From assembly GCA_951804985.1 (NCBI GenBank), contig OX638131.1:35929544-35993543 (forward strand): a stretch of 64,000 nucleotides of DNA. Direction: 5' to 3'. The stretch comes from Dryomyza anilis (lineage: Eukaryota; Arthropoda; Insecta; Diptera; Dryomyzidae). Below, piece after piece: positions 55,157-64,000 of this stretch. Numbering within the stretch: the stretch's first letter is position 1; each line of letters begins with the position of its first letter. The notes under the pieces were generated by a model. That model saw only the letters and a program-made list of their open reading frames with translations, made no database searches and had not been told where the DNA came from. The translations under genes and the position numbers were made by a program.

Positions 55157-55465
55157 GTAGCCGCGGTAGCTCAGTGGTTAGTGCGTTGGACTGCGAGCCG
55201 AAAGGTCCCCGGTTCAAGCATGGACTGGGGCTAACAACATCTATTCATAGAAACATTTTTCTATATCGCGTTACCTCTCGGCAGTAAATGGCAAATCTAC
55301 GAGAGTAAAATATTGCCTATGAAAAGCTCTCACCAGCCGTTCGGATTCGGCAATAAACTGTAGGCCCCACCACTTTGAGTACAAATATAACACGCACAGC
55401 TCAAAATGGTCAGAGAGCTCGGCCTAAGTTCTAATAGGACTGTAGTGCCAAACTATTATTATTGT
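55157..55465 (+). mobile_element. tRNA-derived SINE copy 8
   Basis: GTAGCCGCGGTAGCTCAGTG head, GGTTCAAGCAT at box B, common body, GCCAAACTATTATTATT tail. ATTGTA is found on both sides (55154-55159 and 55461-55466) as a weak TSD candidate. Confidence 0.87.
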
Positions 55466-55642
55466 AAAAATTTTATGTGTGTGTGTTGTCTTTGATATTA
55501 AATTTTCAACTGATCTTTTAATTTTTGTAATGGGTATTTTTTTTTTAAAGGTTTGTTTTTTGAATTGGCAACACTATTTCCAGCGACAGCCATTTTGATA
55601 GCTGACAGCTGATTTGTGCACAGTTTGGTTTGCCATTTCACC
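55466..55642. other. 5' flank of the mariner-like relic
   Basis: It contains TTTGGTTTGCCATTTCACC just before the ATG, similar to the leader in the 10.9 and 53.9 kb relatives (GGTTTGCCATTTCA), so the element probably extends leftwards here. Confidence 0.4.
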
Positions 55643-55862
55643 ATGAATAGACTTACGACAGAACAAAGCTTGCAAATTGTGAAAATCTATTTCGAAAATC
55701 GTAATTCAGGGCGCGAAAATAACCGTGCGCTACATACATTTTATGGTAGACATAACCATTAATCGTTTTAATGGTTATGTCGAAAATTGGACTTCCATAT
55801 TGCGCTTTTTTGGTGTCAGCCGCGGCGCCCATATGTCCGAAATCATATTTAAACATCCATGA
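55643..55862 (+). pseudogene. Internally deleted mariner-like transposase
   Basis: An ATG at 55643 opens MNRLTTEQSLQIVKIYFENR, then RALHTFYGRHNH and a stop at 55760-55762. This is the N-terminal helix-turn-helix part of the same broad family as MERYTSQQ... at 11060. After a 14-bp palindrome the sequence resumes with VENWTSILRFFGVSRGAHMS and ends EIIFKHP-stop (55860-55862), the typical C-terminal tail of that family. The catalytic core (roughly 250-300 residues in full-length relatives) is missing. Family assignment comes from motif memory and the match between N- and C-terminal signatures. Confidence 0.65.
55749..55781. repeat. Perfect palindrome at the transposase deletion junction
   Basis: GACATAACCATTAA (55749-55762) and its exact reverse complement (55768-55781) flank TCGTT. 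They lie precisely between the N-terminal and C-terminal transposase pieces. Confidence 0.9.
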
Positions 55863-56519
55863 CATAAAATTATCTTTTTAATAAAGTCAATACCATGGCT
55901 TTTACCACGATTTTTATGTGTTTTAAATTTATTTAAAGTTCTATACCTCTAAAAAACACACTTTATATTGAAGAATTTTCCTATTTTCAATTCGTCGTCT
56001 ATTTTTGTTTCGTCCATAAAATATGTATACGTAAAGTGTCGTCCGTCCATTTTCCCCCTATCCTAAAAACATTTCACTAAATGACCGTACCCCTCGTAGA
56101 AATGTAGGTTAGACATGATCATGTCCAGATCATGTTCGTCATGTAACTGAACGGGTTTCGACAAGGAAAAAATTCCATGATCAATTCCCTATCATGACCT
56201 TATTACTAGGGACGATCTAAACGGACCGTTTCTGAAAGTAGGTAAATTTTTTTAATTATATGTCGAATTTTTCGCTTTAATTTTCATATCATATGTTCGG
56301 TGGGTCCTAAGAAATTGAATTTCAAATTTTCCTTTTTTTTTTTTTGATATGGCCGATATTACTAAACGTATCCTAGAGGGTTTGAAAATATTCTCCACAT
56401 TCGTAAATACAGGATTCGATCTCTTGATTCAATTAATCAATAAAACAATAAGTAGATAAATAAATTCATTTAAAATAGAGAGAGCGAGAGTTTAATAACA
56501 AATTTCATTATCCGCATAT
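55863..56519. other. Spacer with a GATCATG-rich MITE fragment
   Basis: At about 56095-56220, CCTCGTAGAAATGTAGG, GACATGATCATGTCCAGATC and TATTACTAGGGACGATC resemble the MITE at 36185-36600. The remainder is AT-rich with nothing recognised. Confidence 0.4.
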
Positions 56520-57727
56520 TATGTAAATTGCTTCCGCGAACTGCAAGATATAAATCTTCGATTTGTCGAAGTCATAAAATGAAAACCAATTGAGATGAAT
56601 AACAATATTGACCTCAAGATGTTAATAAGACTGTACTTGATGTAAATTCGTTGACACAAGGACGAAGCAATCCAAATAAAAATCGATACATTTGCATACT
56701 GCAGGGCTCGCGTACAAATAATAAATCTAACCGAAACCATCTTCACTTGAGTGGCTTTCAGTTGGCTGATCCCCAAAAGCGCCTTGGCAAGCCAGCCAAT
56801 GTGCTTGATTATTTTAATTTGCGCGTCAATAAACTGTGTCCTGCCGCAGGAGCACAACAGAGCTAAGTACTGCATGGTACAGCACAGCACATCACATCAT
56901 AGCGTAATGCATTGATCTGCATTGTAAATTCATTGATTCACTGATACCCCAGAGAAATTGATGCGAAATGCCACAAAACAACCAACAGCCGCAACATATT
57001 CACCTCCTTCACCTTCAGCTCCGCCTCATTTACCTTTTTCAAATCACCCCACCTACGACAAATGGCTGGGTCACCTTGTTTGCAATTCAAATCAAATGTC
57101 AAGGACGAATGAGTCCATGATTTATGCATGACAGGCTTCAGCGAAGTTGGCAACACTGTGGCAAGGGTACACGTGGTATAAATAACAGCATAGCGACAAA
57201 GAGGCGCAGGAGTCAAGGTTTGGGAGGGGTCCTGACAACAGCACTCACAGCAACTACAGCTGCCACAGCAACTATATACTACAAAACCAAATGCAAATAC
57301 TAAAAATTCAAATGTTGCCACAAAAATACAAACGAAAATACAACAACTCAAGTTAAGTGAATGGCAACAAGATGCCACAAAAGTGGGCGCCGCAGTCTAA
57401 AGAGTGCGATACAAGAAGAACTTTACCACACTTTTTCAACTTAAGTGAATTTTATTGTTAAAATAGTTTGTGCCCGACATGCGGAGGTTAACCGCATAAC
57501 AGAAGGAGACGGTTAGTGTGGCAGACGGAGGGAGGGAGACAGGCAGTGTTTGTACAAATTGTTGGCACTGTTCTGGCTGTGGATGCTGCATGCATTACGA
57601 CACCTGCGCTCGATGCCAAATTATGCAAGGATTCTGCAGGAAAAACATGTTTTACAAAAACACGCAGTTGTAGTAAAAATAATATCGCGTGAAATTAATT
57701 TTATGTGGAAATTAAGTTGAATTCAGT
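56520..57727. other. Less AT-rich single-copy island, candidate regulatory DNA or exon
   Basis: Higher G+C than surroundings and no transposon hallmarks. It has CAGCA/CACAGC-rich stretches (56860-56900, 57240-57280) and GGAGGGAGGGAGAC at 57527. ORFs at 56519-56890 and 56938-57378 (both minus, the latter beginning with a hydrophobic Cys-rich stretch) have no recognisable domain, and I see no supporting splice signals. It is a reasonable place to look for a 5' exon of the minus-strand gene or for another transcript. Confidence 0.3.
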
Positions 57728-57933
57728 ATGCAGACAATGTTCCTAGAGAAAATGTTAAATGTACTAAGAAATGGTATATTTTGTTATTTAAATATATTCA
57801 CTGCACTTGGCATATTCTTGGAACTATATAGGGGAGAATGTGGTATGTTGGCATATGTTTATTTAACATATGCGAATAAAATATGCAAAAATTTCGAAGA
57901 TTTCAAAAAAAAAAATGATTATGCTTTTTTAAC
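57728..57933. other. Spacer, nothing firm
   Basis: The plus-strand ORF beginning at 57728 runs from here into the 257-bp tandem repeat and has no recognised domain, so it is not called as a gene. Confidence 0.35.
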
Positions 57934-58445
57934 CAGACAAAATGTTGGCAGGGTCGAGGTAGTTTTGAAACATTTATTCAACATATTTCAAACAGACAAA
58001 GGCGGAGTTTATATCAAACGCTGTCTCTTTTCTGCCCGTTCCCAAATTTGGCGTGAATTTGCCATACAAATTCCACAAAAATTTGCAATCTGCTGTAAAC
58101 TTCCAAAGATATTCCATTAAGCTGTGCCTTTGCAGAAAATATGCCCGAAATATTCCAGAAAAATTCCAAATATTTTGTCTCGCGTTGTCTCCAGACAAAA
58201 TTTTTGGCATGGTCGACATATCTTTGAAACATTTTTTCGACATATTTCAAACAGACAAAAGCAGAGTTTGTATCACAAGCTGTTTATTTTCTGCCTGTTC
58301 CCAAAATATGTCGTGAATCTGCCAATAAAATTCCCCAAAATTTAACAACCTGCTATACATTTCCCAAAATATTCCATTTATCTGTTTAATTTCCCGAAAT
58401 ATGCCGAAAATATTTTTGAAAAATGCCAAAAAATGTGTCCGGGCT
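57934..58445. repeat. Two tandem units of ~257 bp
   Basis: CCAGACAAAATGTTGGCAGG (57934) recurs as CCAGACAAAATTTTTGGCAT (58191). Matching blocks continue in order: TTGAAACATTTATTCAACAT / TTGAAACATTTTTTCGACAT, TTTCAAACAGACAAA, TTTTCTGCC-GTTCCCAAA, and CCAAA-ATATTCCATT. The units are about 80% alike by eye. The overlapping frames 57728-58120, 58014-58250 and 58053-58316 are by-products. Confidence 0.75.
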
Positions 58446-58882
58446 GTTTATAGAATTTGAACAATTTATACAATTGTATTAGAGAGTTCAGCAGATGGCA
58501 TTTGCATTTTATCCAAAATCTAAAAAATCAAAAAATATATAAATAATATCGTCACTATCATGCCAAAGGGGCGAATGTGCAATTTTTGACATTTGCGTTT
58601 TTTTACATTTTTGGATGTAGTTTATCCTCAAGTATGATGTGCCAAAATCGCGTGTCATTTTGTTGAATATTTATATATATAAAAAACAAAACCAAAAGGG
58701 CGAATTTGAAAAATTGAAAATCTTGTCATGCCAAAAGGGCGAATCTTTTGGTTTTTTTGTTATAACTCTTTATTGGTATAAGATAAATAGTAGTGTGAAG
58801 GCATTTATTATTTGTTTTCAAAGCACCTATCGATCTGCATCATTAATTAAAAATATTTTGGCAAAAATAAATTTGCCATTTC

Positions 58883-59963
58883 GACGCCCCTTACGAAAAC
58901 TATTATATTAAAATTGTCTTACGAAAAAAAGTATATATCACTTTTAAACGATTACGATTTCATTTTTACTTAAATGACGAATATTATAATGTTCTCAAAA
59001 TTTCACAGAAAATTAGTACAACAAACAGTTTTCTGTGGAAAATTATTATGTTTCAAATTTTTAGACGAAAATTTGAGTTTTTTATTGAAAAAGATTTTTT
59101 TTCAAAATCATATTGCGTTGCTTTTATGTTTTGATATATGTCATTTGTAAAATTTGTTTGACAAAATTCAAAATAATTACGCTATAATGATATAAAATAT
59201 GCATTACCATATACTATGTAGGTGACTCAGAAGATTAGTGTGTTGGAATACAAGCCGAAACGTCGTTGGTTCAAACACCAGCGAAGGCAACATCAAAAAA
59301 ATAAATAGAAAATATTTTTCTTCACCGCGCTACCTCTTGGTAGATGACCTTCGAGAGTAAAAACATCACCCATGAAAAGTTATGATTCGGCGTTAAACTG
59401 TAGGTTCCGCTATTTGAGTAAAATGTAACATGTTTAAATGGTGAAACTGTTCAGCCTAAGTTCTTCAGAACTGTATCGCTAAACTAGTATTATTGTAATT
59501 ATTATTAGGACCGTAGGACATGTCCATTTTTAGGATTTTCGAGTTCATTTATTATTGTCTCCTAAGAAATCTGGACTGTTACAGAAAATTTAGGTTTAAT
59601 TTCAGGACTGATATAAGTTTCCAATGGTCTGTGGTCTTTATAAAACGTTTACATATATTTATTAAATGCTGTAATAAGTACAGGTTTTATATGAAGGCCC
59701 CAATCATAAATGCATTATTCATGTTCAACAAAAGATTCCAATCTTCTTCGCAAAATTTGAATCATTTTTATATTCGTAGATACTCGGATATACATATGCA
59801 TATTCTCAGAAATATCAAAAACATAATAGAGTTCCTGGCAAAACCATAAAACGTATTATTTTTCTCATCAAAAACAATAACATACTTTTATTCTGAACCT
59901 CAAAAAATAACGTATTTATTTTCGTAAGGGAAAAAATATATAATAGTTTTCGTAAGGGGCGTC
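58883..59963. mobile_element. Nested element with GACGCCCCTTACGAAAACTA termini
   Basis: 26-bp inverted ends at 58883-58908 and about 59938-59963, both starting GACGCCCCTTACGAAAACTA; further inner TTACGAAAA words lie near each end. It lies between two oppositely oriented segments of the host MITE. It includes a diverged SINE relative (59218-59500) and an unassigned ORF at 59520-59849 with no recognised domain. No convincing TSD. Confidence 0.65.
59218..59500 (+). mobile_element. Old, diverged relative of the tRNA SINE
   Basis: GTAGGTGACTCAGAAGATTA, GTGTGTTGGAATACAAGCCG, GTTGGTTCAAACACCAGCG (box B region), CACCGCGCTACCTCTTGGTA, TTCGGCGTTAAACTGTAGGT, and CTAAGTTCTTCAGAACTGTA, then an ATT tail, follow the SINE order throughout but with about 25-30% differences. 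It is either a much older insertion or a separate subfamily. Confidence 0.75.
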
Positions 59964-60189
59964 TATTGGTTATTAAAAAATTTATAATTAATGATGCAGA
60001 TCGATAGGTGCTTTGAAAACCAATTATAATTGCCTTTACATCACTATTTTATCTTGTACCATTAAAGGTTATAACAAAAAAACCAAAAGATTCGCCCTTT
60101 TGGCATGACAAAAATTTAATTTTTTCCAATTTCTTCGTTTTTTTTGCTATAATTTTTTATTGGTGCAAGATATAATAGTGGTGTTGAGG

Positions 60190-60335
60190 TATTAATTGTT
60201 TGATTTTAAATCACCTATCGATTGGCATCATTATTTAAAAATATTTTGCCAAACAAATTTCTGCAAATAAGAAATGGCAAATTAATGTTTGGCAAAATAT
60301 TTTTAATTAATGATGCAGATTGATAGGTGCTTTAA
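60190..60335. repeat. Near-perfect ~65-bp-arm palindrome
   Basis: The left arm around CACCTATCGATTGGCATCAT ... ATATTTTGCCAAAC pairs with GTTTGGCAAAATATTTTTAA ... ATGATGCAGATTGATAGGTG, with a loop near 60258-60278. Part of the 2.1-kb nested MITE. Confidence 0.8.
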
Positions 60336-60646
60336 AAGCAAACAATTAATATCTTTACATTACTATTTTATATTGCGCTAATAAAAAGTTATAGTATAAA
60401 ATACAAAAATATTTGCGTTTTGGTCAGGATATATCCTTACAAAATCCGTATTTATAATTCAGTAGGTTGTCCAAATCTAAAGATATTTTATATAAGTTAT
60501 AATAATTGACGAATAAACCAAAATAACAGAAAAAAATGATAAAAATATAAATTTTGCAAATTTTTAAAGCACTTCAAATTTTAAAATTTGATTTCCCAAC
60601 ATTTTTAAAAATGCACATTCGCCCCTTTGGCATGACAGTGACGATA

Positions 60647-62330
60647 AGTTGTAGTCCAAAAATGAATGAGTTTATAAAAAATTCCGGGTACGCTTATAAA
60701 AAATGATAAGCCACTGCGGAAAGTGGTTATTTTTTTTTTTTGTGAAACTATATATTTTGAAAGATAGATATTGCTGATCAGTTTTGACTATTTACTGAAC
60801 AAATAAAATGTATATTAACAAAAACCTTTAGTGAAGTACAAAAAAAGATTTATTTAAAATATAAAAATATATTTAAAATCAGGAATCAATTCGGTTAAGA
60901 CCAATCTGGATCTAATTGATTTTTCGTTTTGTATTTACAATTTTTTGCTTTGATTTTGTTTTAAAGTTTTATAATTTTTACTGCTGGATTTTTTTGAATT
61001 TTGTTTTACAACTTTTAATCAATTTGGTTTAATGTTTTGTTTTAATATTTTTACTTTTGCTAGCATATTTTTTGTTAATGTTTTTATTTCTATTGTCTTT
61101 TATTTCATTTTTGTGATTTTATTCGTTATTGTATATATTGTGATTTGTCTTTATTTTTATTTATGTTTTTGATATTGATTTTTTTCGTTTTTGTTTCTGT
61201 AATTATGTTTGATTGTATTGTATTGTTTTGCTTTTGGTTCTTCTTCTTATAATTTTAGGTTTTCATCGATTTGATTTTTGTTTGCTTCTATTTTTTTTAT
61301 TTATTTTGTGTCTCTGTTTTGTTTTGGTTTATTTTTTGTTTTGGTCTTGCATTTCATATAGTTCCCAATAAACATTTTGTCAAGCCCTAGCGAATATTTT
61401 TTGATTTCCTTTTTTTCAATAATATTTTTTGGTTATTGGGTTAAAATGTGTTTCATAAGCTCTTTTTAAAAACTTGAGAACAACTTGTACAATCATTATT
61501 TCATAACTATACTTTCTACACTTGCAATGCACTACAATTTGACTTGATATAGGTTTAAAGTGAAATGTATGCATTATTTTTTATTTCCGTTTATATGCGA
61601 AGGCGTTGCTCTCAGACTTCAAACAGAAAAATAAGTTTCAATGTTTTACATTCGAGTTTTAATATTATAAACATTCGCAATTATTAACTACAAAATTCAT
61701 CAAATTTTGCGTCTCCATTATAAATACGAAATTATGCAAACGGTGTACGAAAACCCATAATATTATTTATCTTTTTAAGAAAATGGAGCCACGAATACCT
61801 GGAAAATAGATCTATTATTTTTCCAATTCCTTATATTTTCAATTCCCTTTTATATTGTTTTGATATGGAAAAATGCAGTATACGAATATTTTAAGATGTT
61901 TTTATCGACATCAAGTTATAATCAAGTGTAGTTTGATTGTGTAGTTTAATATCAATATCAAATGGTTTTTGAACTATGATATAAGTGTAAATATCAACAA
62001 TATATAGGCTAAAATGCAAGCCAATAACAAGTGTAGAGCTCTGCTTGAAATATTTGTATATTTTAAATTGAATAAAAAAGTTTTCTTCAAATTTCAATTA
62101 CGTGTAGATTTTAAGTTAGTTGTAATAAACTTGATTAATAGGATGGATAGTAAAAAGGCATTTTGATTTACAACCTTTTAAATTACGTTTATCCAATCTA
62201 TTCTCAACACAATAAATTGAGAAAATACTTGATTTAAACTTGCAAACATACATTAATTTAACGGCAAATGTTTATTGGGTTTTAACATGGTTTCGATTTT
62301 AATTTTGTACTAGCTTGTTTCTGTCTTGCA
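60647..62330. other. AT-rich spacer with a T-rich strand-biased tract
   Basis: Between about 60915 and 61370 one strand is almost free of C and full of TTTTGTTTT words, similar to the pyrimidine tract of the Helitron-like elements. No ends or module of those elements are present here. The rest is AT-rich; the ORF at 61891-62097 minus has no domain. Confidence 0.4.
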
Positions 62331-62940
62331 TTAAATTTCAGTGATTTTACTGTTTGAATTTCTATTATTATTGTTTTTGTTTTTTTTTCTTCATATTCGA
62401 GGTTATAATTTTTTTTTTAATTTGTGTTAATTGGTTTTATTTTTATTTCATGTTTATGCGATTTTATTTTTATTGTGATTTTCTTTTGCTTTCTGTTTAA
62501 TTTTTTGCTTTTTATTTGTTTTTATTGCTTTTATTTGTACTATTTTCATTTATTTCTGTGTCTTATTATTTATTATATTTTTTCTTTTGTGTTTTTATTT
62601 TTGTTATTGTGTTTATGTTTGCCTATATATATTTTTTGTGGTATTGTGTTTTTCATTGTTTACATTTTTGCAAGTTGTGGCTTTTGTTTTTTTTTTAGCT
62701 TAGCTTAGCTTTGCATTTTTGCTTTTCTTTTTGAAGTGAGTTCGTGCTTTTTATGTGTTTATGTTTGTTTCTAATTGTTGTTTTTGCTTTTTCCTTTGGT
62801 ATTTTTTTGTTTTGGGCTTTAAATGAGCTGTTCTGGTGTTTTTGCTTTCCTTTGTTTTTGACTTTGAGTTTCTGCTTTAATTTTTGCGTTTGATTTTGAG
62901 TTTTTTTTTGCATTTTAATAGAATTAGAAGTGGTGGACAT
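62331..62940. repeat. T-rich, strand-asymmetric low-complexity tract
   Basis: TTTTTGTTTTT/CTTTTATTTG-type sequence continues for about 600 bp with strong T-over-A bias. It mirrors the A-rich tract of the plus-oriented Helitron-like element at 43744-45640. The ORF at 62424-62708 (Phe/Leu/Cys-rich) and the opposite one at 62695-62940 (Lys/Gln-rich) are its translations and not genes. Confidence 0.6.
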
Positions 62941-63079
62941 TTGTATGAAAATTTCACCAATACATTGCAGATCAAAATTCTATGGTCCTTACCTGCCATA
63001 GGTGAAACATAGAAGAATCATTGACATTTTCCACTGGGATATGATACACCATTGGAATCTACTATATATTTGTGAATGT
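62941..63079. other. Short spacer
   Basis: No feature recognised between the T-rich tract and the Helitron-like module. Confidence 0.35.
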
Positions 63080-63454
63080 AATGTATGTGAATGTATGTCT
63101 GTATGTTCCGAATAGACGTCTAAACGGCTGAACCGAATTGAATCAAATTTTGACAAAATATGTATGTTGGGTCTGGGCTATATCTCGGTGAGATTGGTGG
63201 ACTGGGCGTGGCACCTCTCATATAACATAAAAATTAAAAACATATTATATCAGCAATTAGAATAGTAAATTTCATGAAATTTTGGTCAGCGTTATATTTA
63301 ACCATTCTGAACGGTCTCGCGGAATGTGGGCGGTATTTGACTACTGTGCGTGGCACCCCACATAGAAGGTACATTTTTCAGATTGTGTATGTCAACAGTA
63401 ATTATAGTTTTAGTGTGGTAGATATTTTACACCAGGGTATCAACCACCCCAAAT

Positions 63455-64000
63455 TTTTTAAACTCACCACACCAAAATTCACCACACTAAATAATAATAA
63501 TAATAATAGTTTGGCGCTACAGTCCTGTATAGAACTTCGGCCGAGCTCTCTCACCATTTTGAGATGTGCGTGTTATATTTGTACTCAAAGTGGTGGGACC
63601 TACAGTTTATTGCCGAATCCGAACGGCGGGTGAGAGCTTTTTCATAGGCAATGGTTTTACTCTCGTAGGTTTGCCATTTACTGACGAGAGGTAGCGCGGT
63701 ATAGAAAATGTTTCTTTGAAAAGATGTTGTTAGCCCCAGTCCACTAAAACTCACCACACTAAAATTCACCACACTAAAATTCACCACGCTAAAATTCACC
63801 ACACTAAAACTCACCACATGAAAATTTACCACACTAAAACTCACCACGCTGAAACTCAACACAATGAAACTCACCACACTAAAACTCACTACATTAAAAC
63901 TCAACACAATAAAACTCATCACACTAAAACTCAACATACTATAACTCACCACACTAAAACTCACCACTCTAAAACTCACTACACTAAAAGTTCTACTGGG
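63455..64000. repeat. 15-bp minisatellite (inverted), split by a SINE
   Basis: Units of TTCACCACACTAAAA/CTCACCACACTAAAA at about 63455-63488 and 63743-63990 (about 17-18 units on the right side), with decay towards the right end. The minus-strand frame at 63551-63979 is a by-product of the repeat. Confidence 0.88.
63489..63742 (-). mobile_element. tRNA-derived SINE copy 9, 5'-truncated
   Basis: Reverse-oriented copy with a long ATT tail at the left (63490-63508) and body to GTTAGCCCCAGTCCA at 63742. The whole tRNA-like head with boxes A and B is missing. CACTAAA occurs on both sides, so it may have inserted in truncated form into the minisatellite; the repeat itself makes a TSD hard to prove. 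Confidence 0.85.

Larger units (their letters stand above)
58549..60644. mobile_element. TA-flanked MITE, copy 2 (2096 bp), with nested insertions and inverted segments
   Basis: It starts TCGTCACTATCATGCCAAAG (58549) and ends in its near-perfect reverse complement (60644), with TA at 58547-58548 and 60645-60646; same family as 20501-21068. Inside are repeated and inverted versions of one segment (CACCTATCGATCTGCATCAT near 58827; ATGATGCAGATCGATAGGTG near 59992; CACCTATCGATTGGCATCAT near 60213; ATGATGCAGATTGATAGGTG near 60311). It also holds the nested element 58883-59963. This copy is therefore a multi-arm palindrome and not a simple MITE. Confidence 0.75.
63080..64000 (+). mobile_element. 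Helitron-like element, plus orientation, running off the window
   Basis: GAATAGACGTCTAAACGGCT and TGGGTCTGGGCTATATCTCG, then TGGGCGTGGCACCTCTCATA (about 63206), are the inverse of the module at 38600-38735. The inverted 15-bp minisatellite (from about 63455) and, at the very end, GTTCTACTGGG follow, the last corresponding to the CCCAGTAGAA short repeats next to the minisatellite in the complete copy. The 3' CTAG end is therefore expected within about 300 bp beyond the window. SINE copy 9 interrupts the minisatellite. Confidence 0.65.

Noticed and set aside
56938..57378. 146-codon minus-strand ORF with hydrophobic Cys-rich start
   Set aside because: Starts without recognisable context, no domain, no splice support; mentioned only as part of a single-copy island.
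62424..62708. Hydrophobic 94-codon ORF that could look like a membrane protein; similarly 43923-44246 minus
   Set aside because: Translation of T-rich low-complexity tracts (poly-Phe/Leu/Cys/Val); no conserved motif.

Overview
This is AT-rich eukaryotic DNA (roughly 70% A+T) from an insect, most likely a higher (schizophoran) fly. The reasons are Drosophila-type splice sites and translation-start context, a long secreted Q/T/A-rich coding exon of the kind common in flies, and a dense load of insect-type transposon relics (Tc1/mariner, Helitron, hAT-like, tRNA-SINE, non-LTR and Ty3/gypsy-like). There are no bacterial or viral operons, no CRISPR and no intact RNA genes. The species cannot be named from the sequence alone.

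Only one convincing host gene is present. It lies on the minus strand at the left: one large exon (about 5498-8445) with a 116-nt 5'UTR part, an optimal start and 944 codons. These encode a signal peptide followed by a mucin-like, poly-Q-bearing, low-complexity extracellular region, ending at a phase-0 splice donor. Its remaining coding exons must lie left of position 1. Its first exon and promoter must lie to the right, so much of the 8.4-64 kb interval is probably a 5' intron or upstream DNA.

The rest is a transposon graveyard with legible nesting. 8.6-9.85 kb: Ty3/gypsy-like gag-protease relic split by a SINE with a perfect 13-bp target-site duplication (TSD). 10.9-11.2 and 53.8-54.05 kb: palindromic derivatives of a mariner-like element. 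12.9-14.5 kb: non-LTR reverse transcriptase relic split by a hAT-like MITE. 16-17 kb: TTCGTA-rich foldback. 17.2-18.7 and 27.2-28.1 kb: two copies of a repeat with a period near 350 bp, one interrupted twice. 20.5-21.1 and 58.5-60.6 kb: a TA-flanked MITE family, the second copy triply nested. 25.7-27.0 and 46.3-47.6 kb: two dead Tc1-like transposons. 31.6-32.8 kb: a complete non-autonomous Helitron carrying a 15-bp minisatellite; related pieces occur at 1.2-2.0, 37.0, 38.5, 43.7 and 63.1-64 kb. 33.05-34.37 kb: a CACTG-ended foldback whose empty site survives at 37.3 kb. 38.75-39.67 kb: a ~0.9-kb foldback. 47.7-48.06 kb: a second RT relic. 55.64-55.86 kb: an internally deleted mariner-like transposase. 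Nine copies of one tRNA-derived SINE (plus two older relatives) are scattered throughout.

Four less AT-rich, apparently single-copy islands (1-0.9, 22.6-24.2, 41.8-43.5 and 56.5-57.7 kb) stand out and are the best places to look for 5' exons or enhancers. No new enzymatic system was found. The most interesting signals are structural: short perfect palindromes with small loops that look like template-switch mutations, and repeat-in-repeat insertions whose empty sites are preserved in paralogous copies inside the same window.
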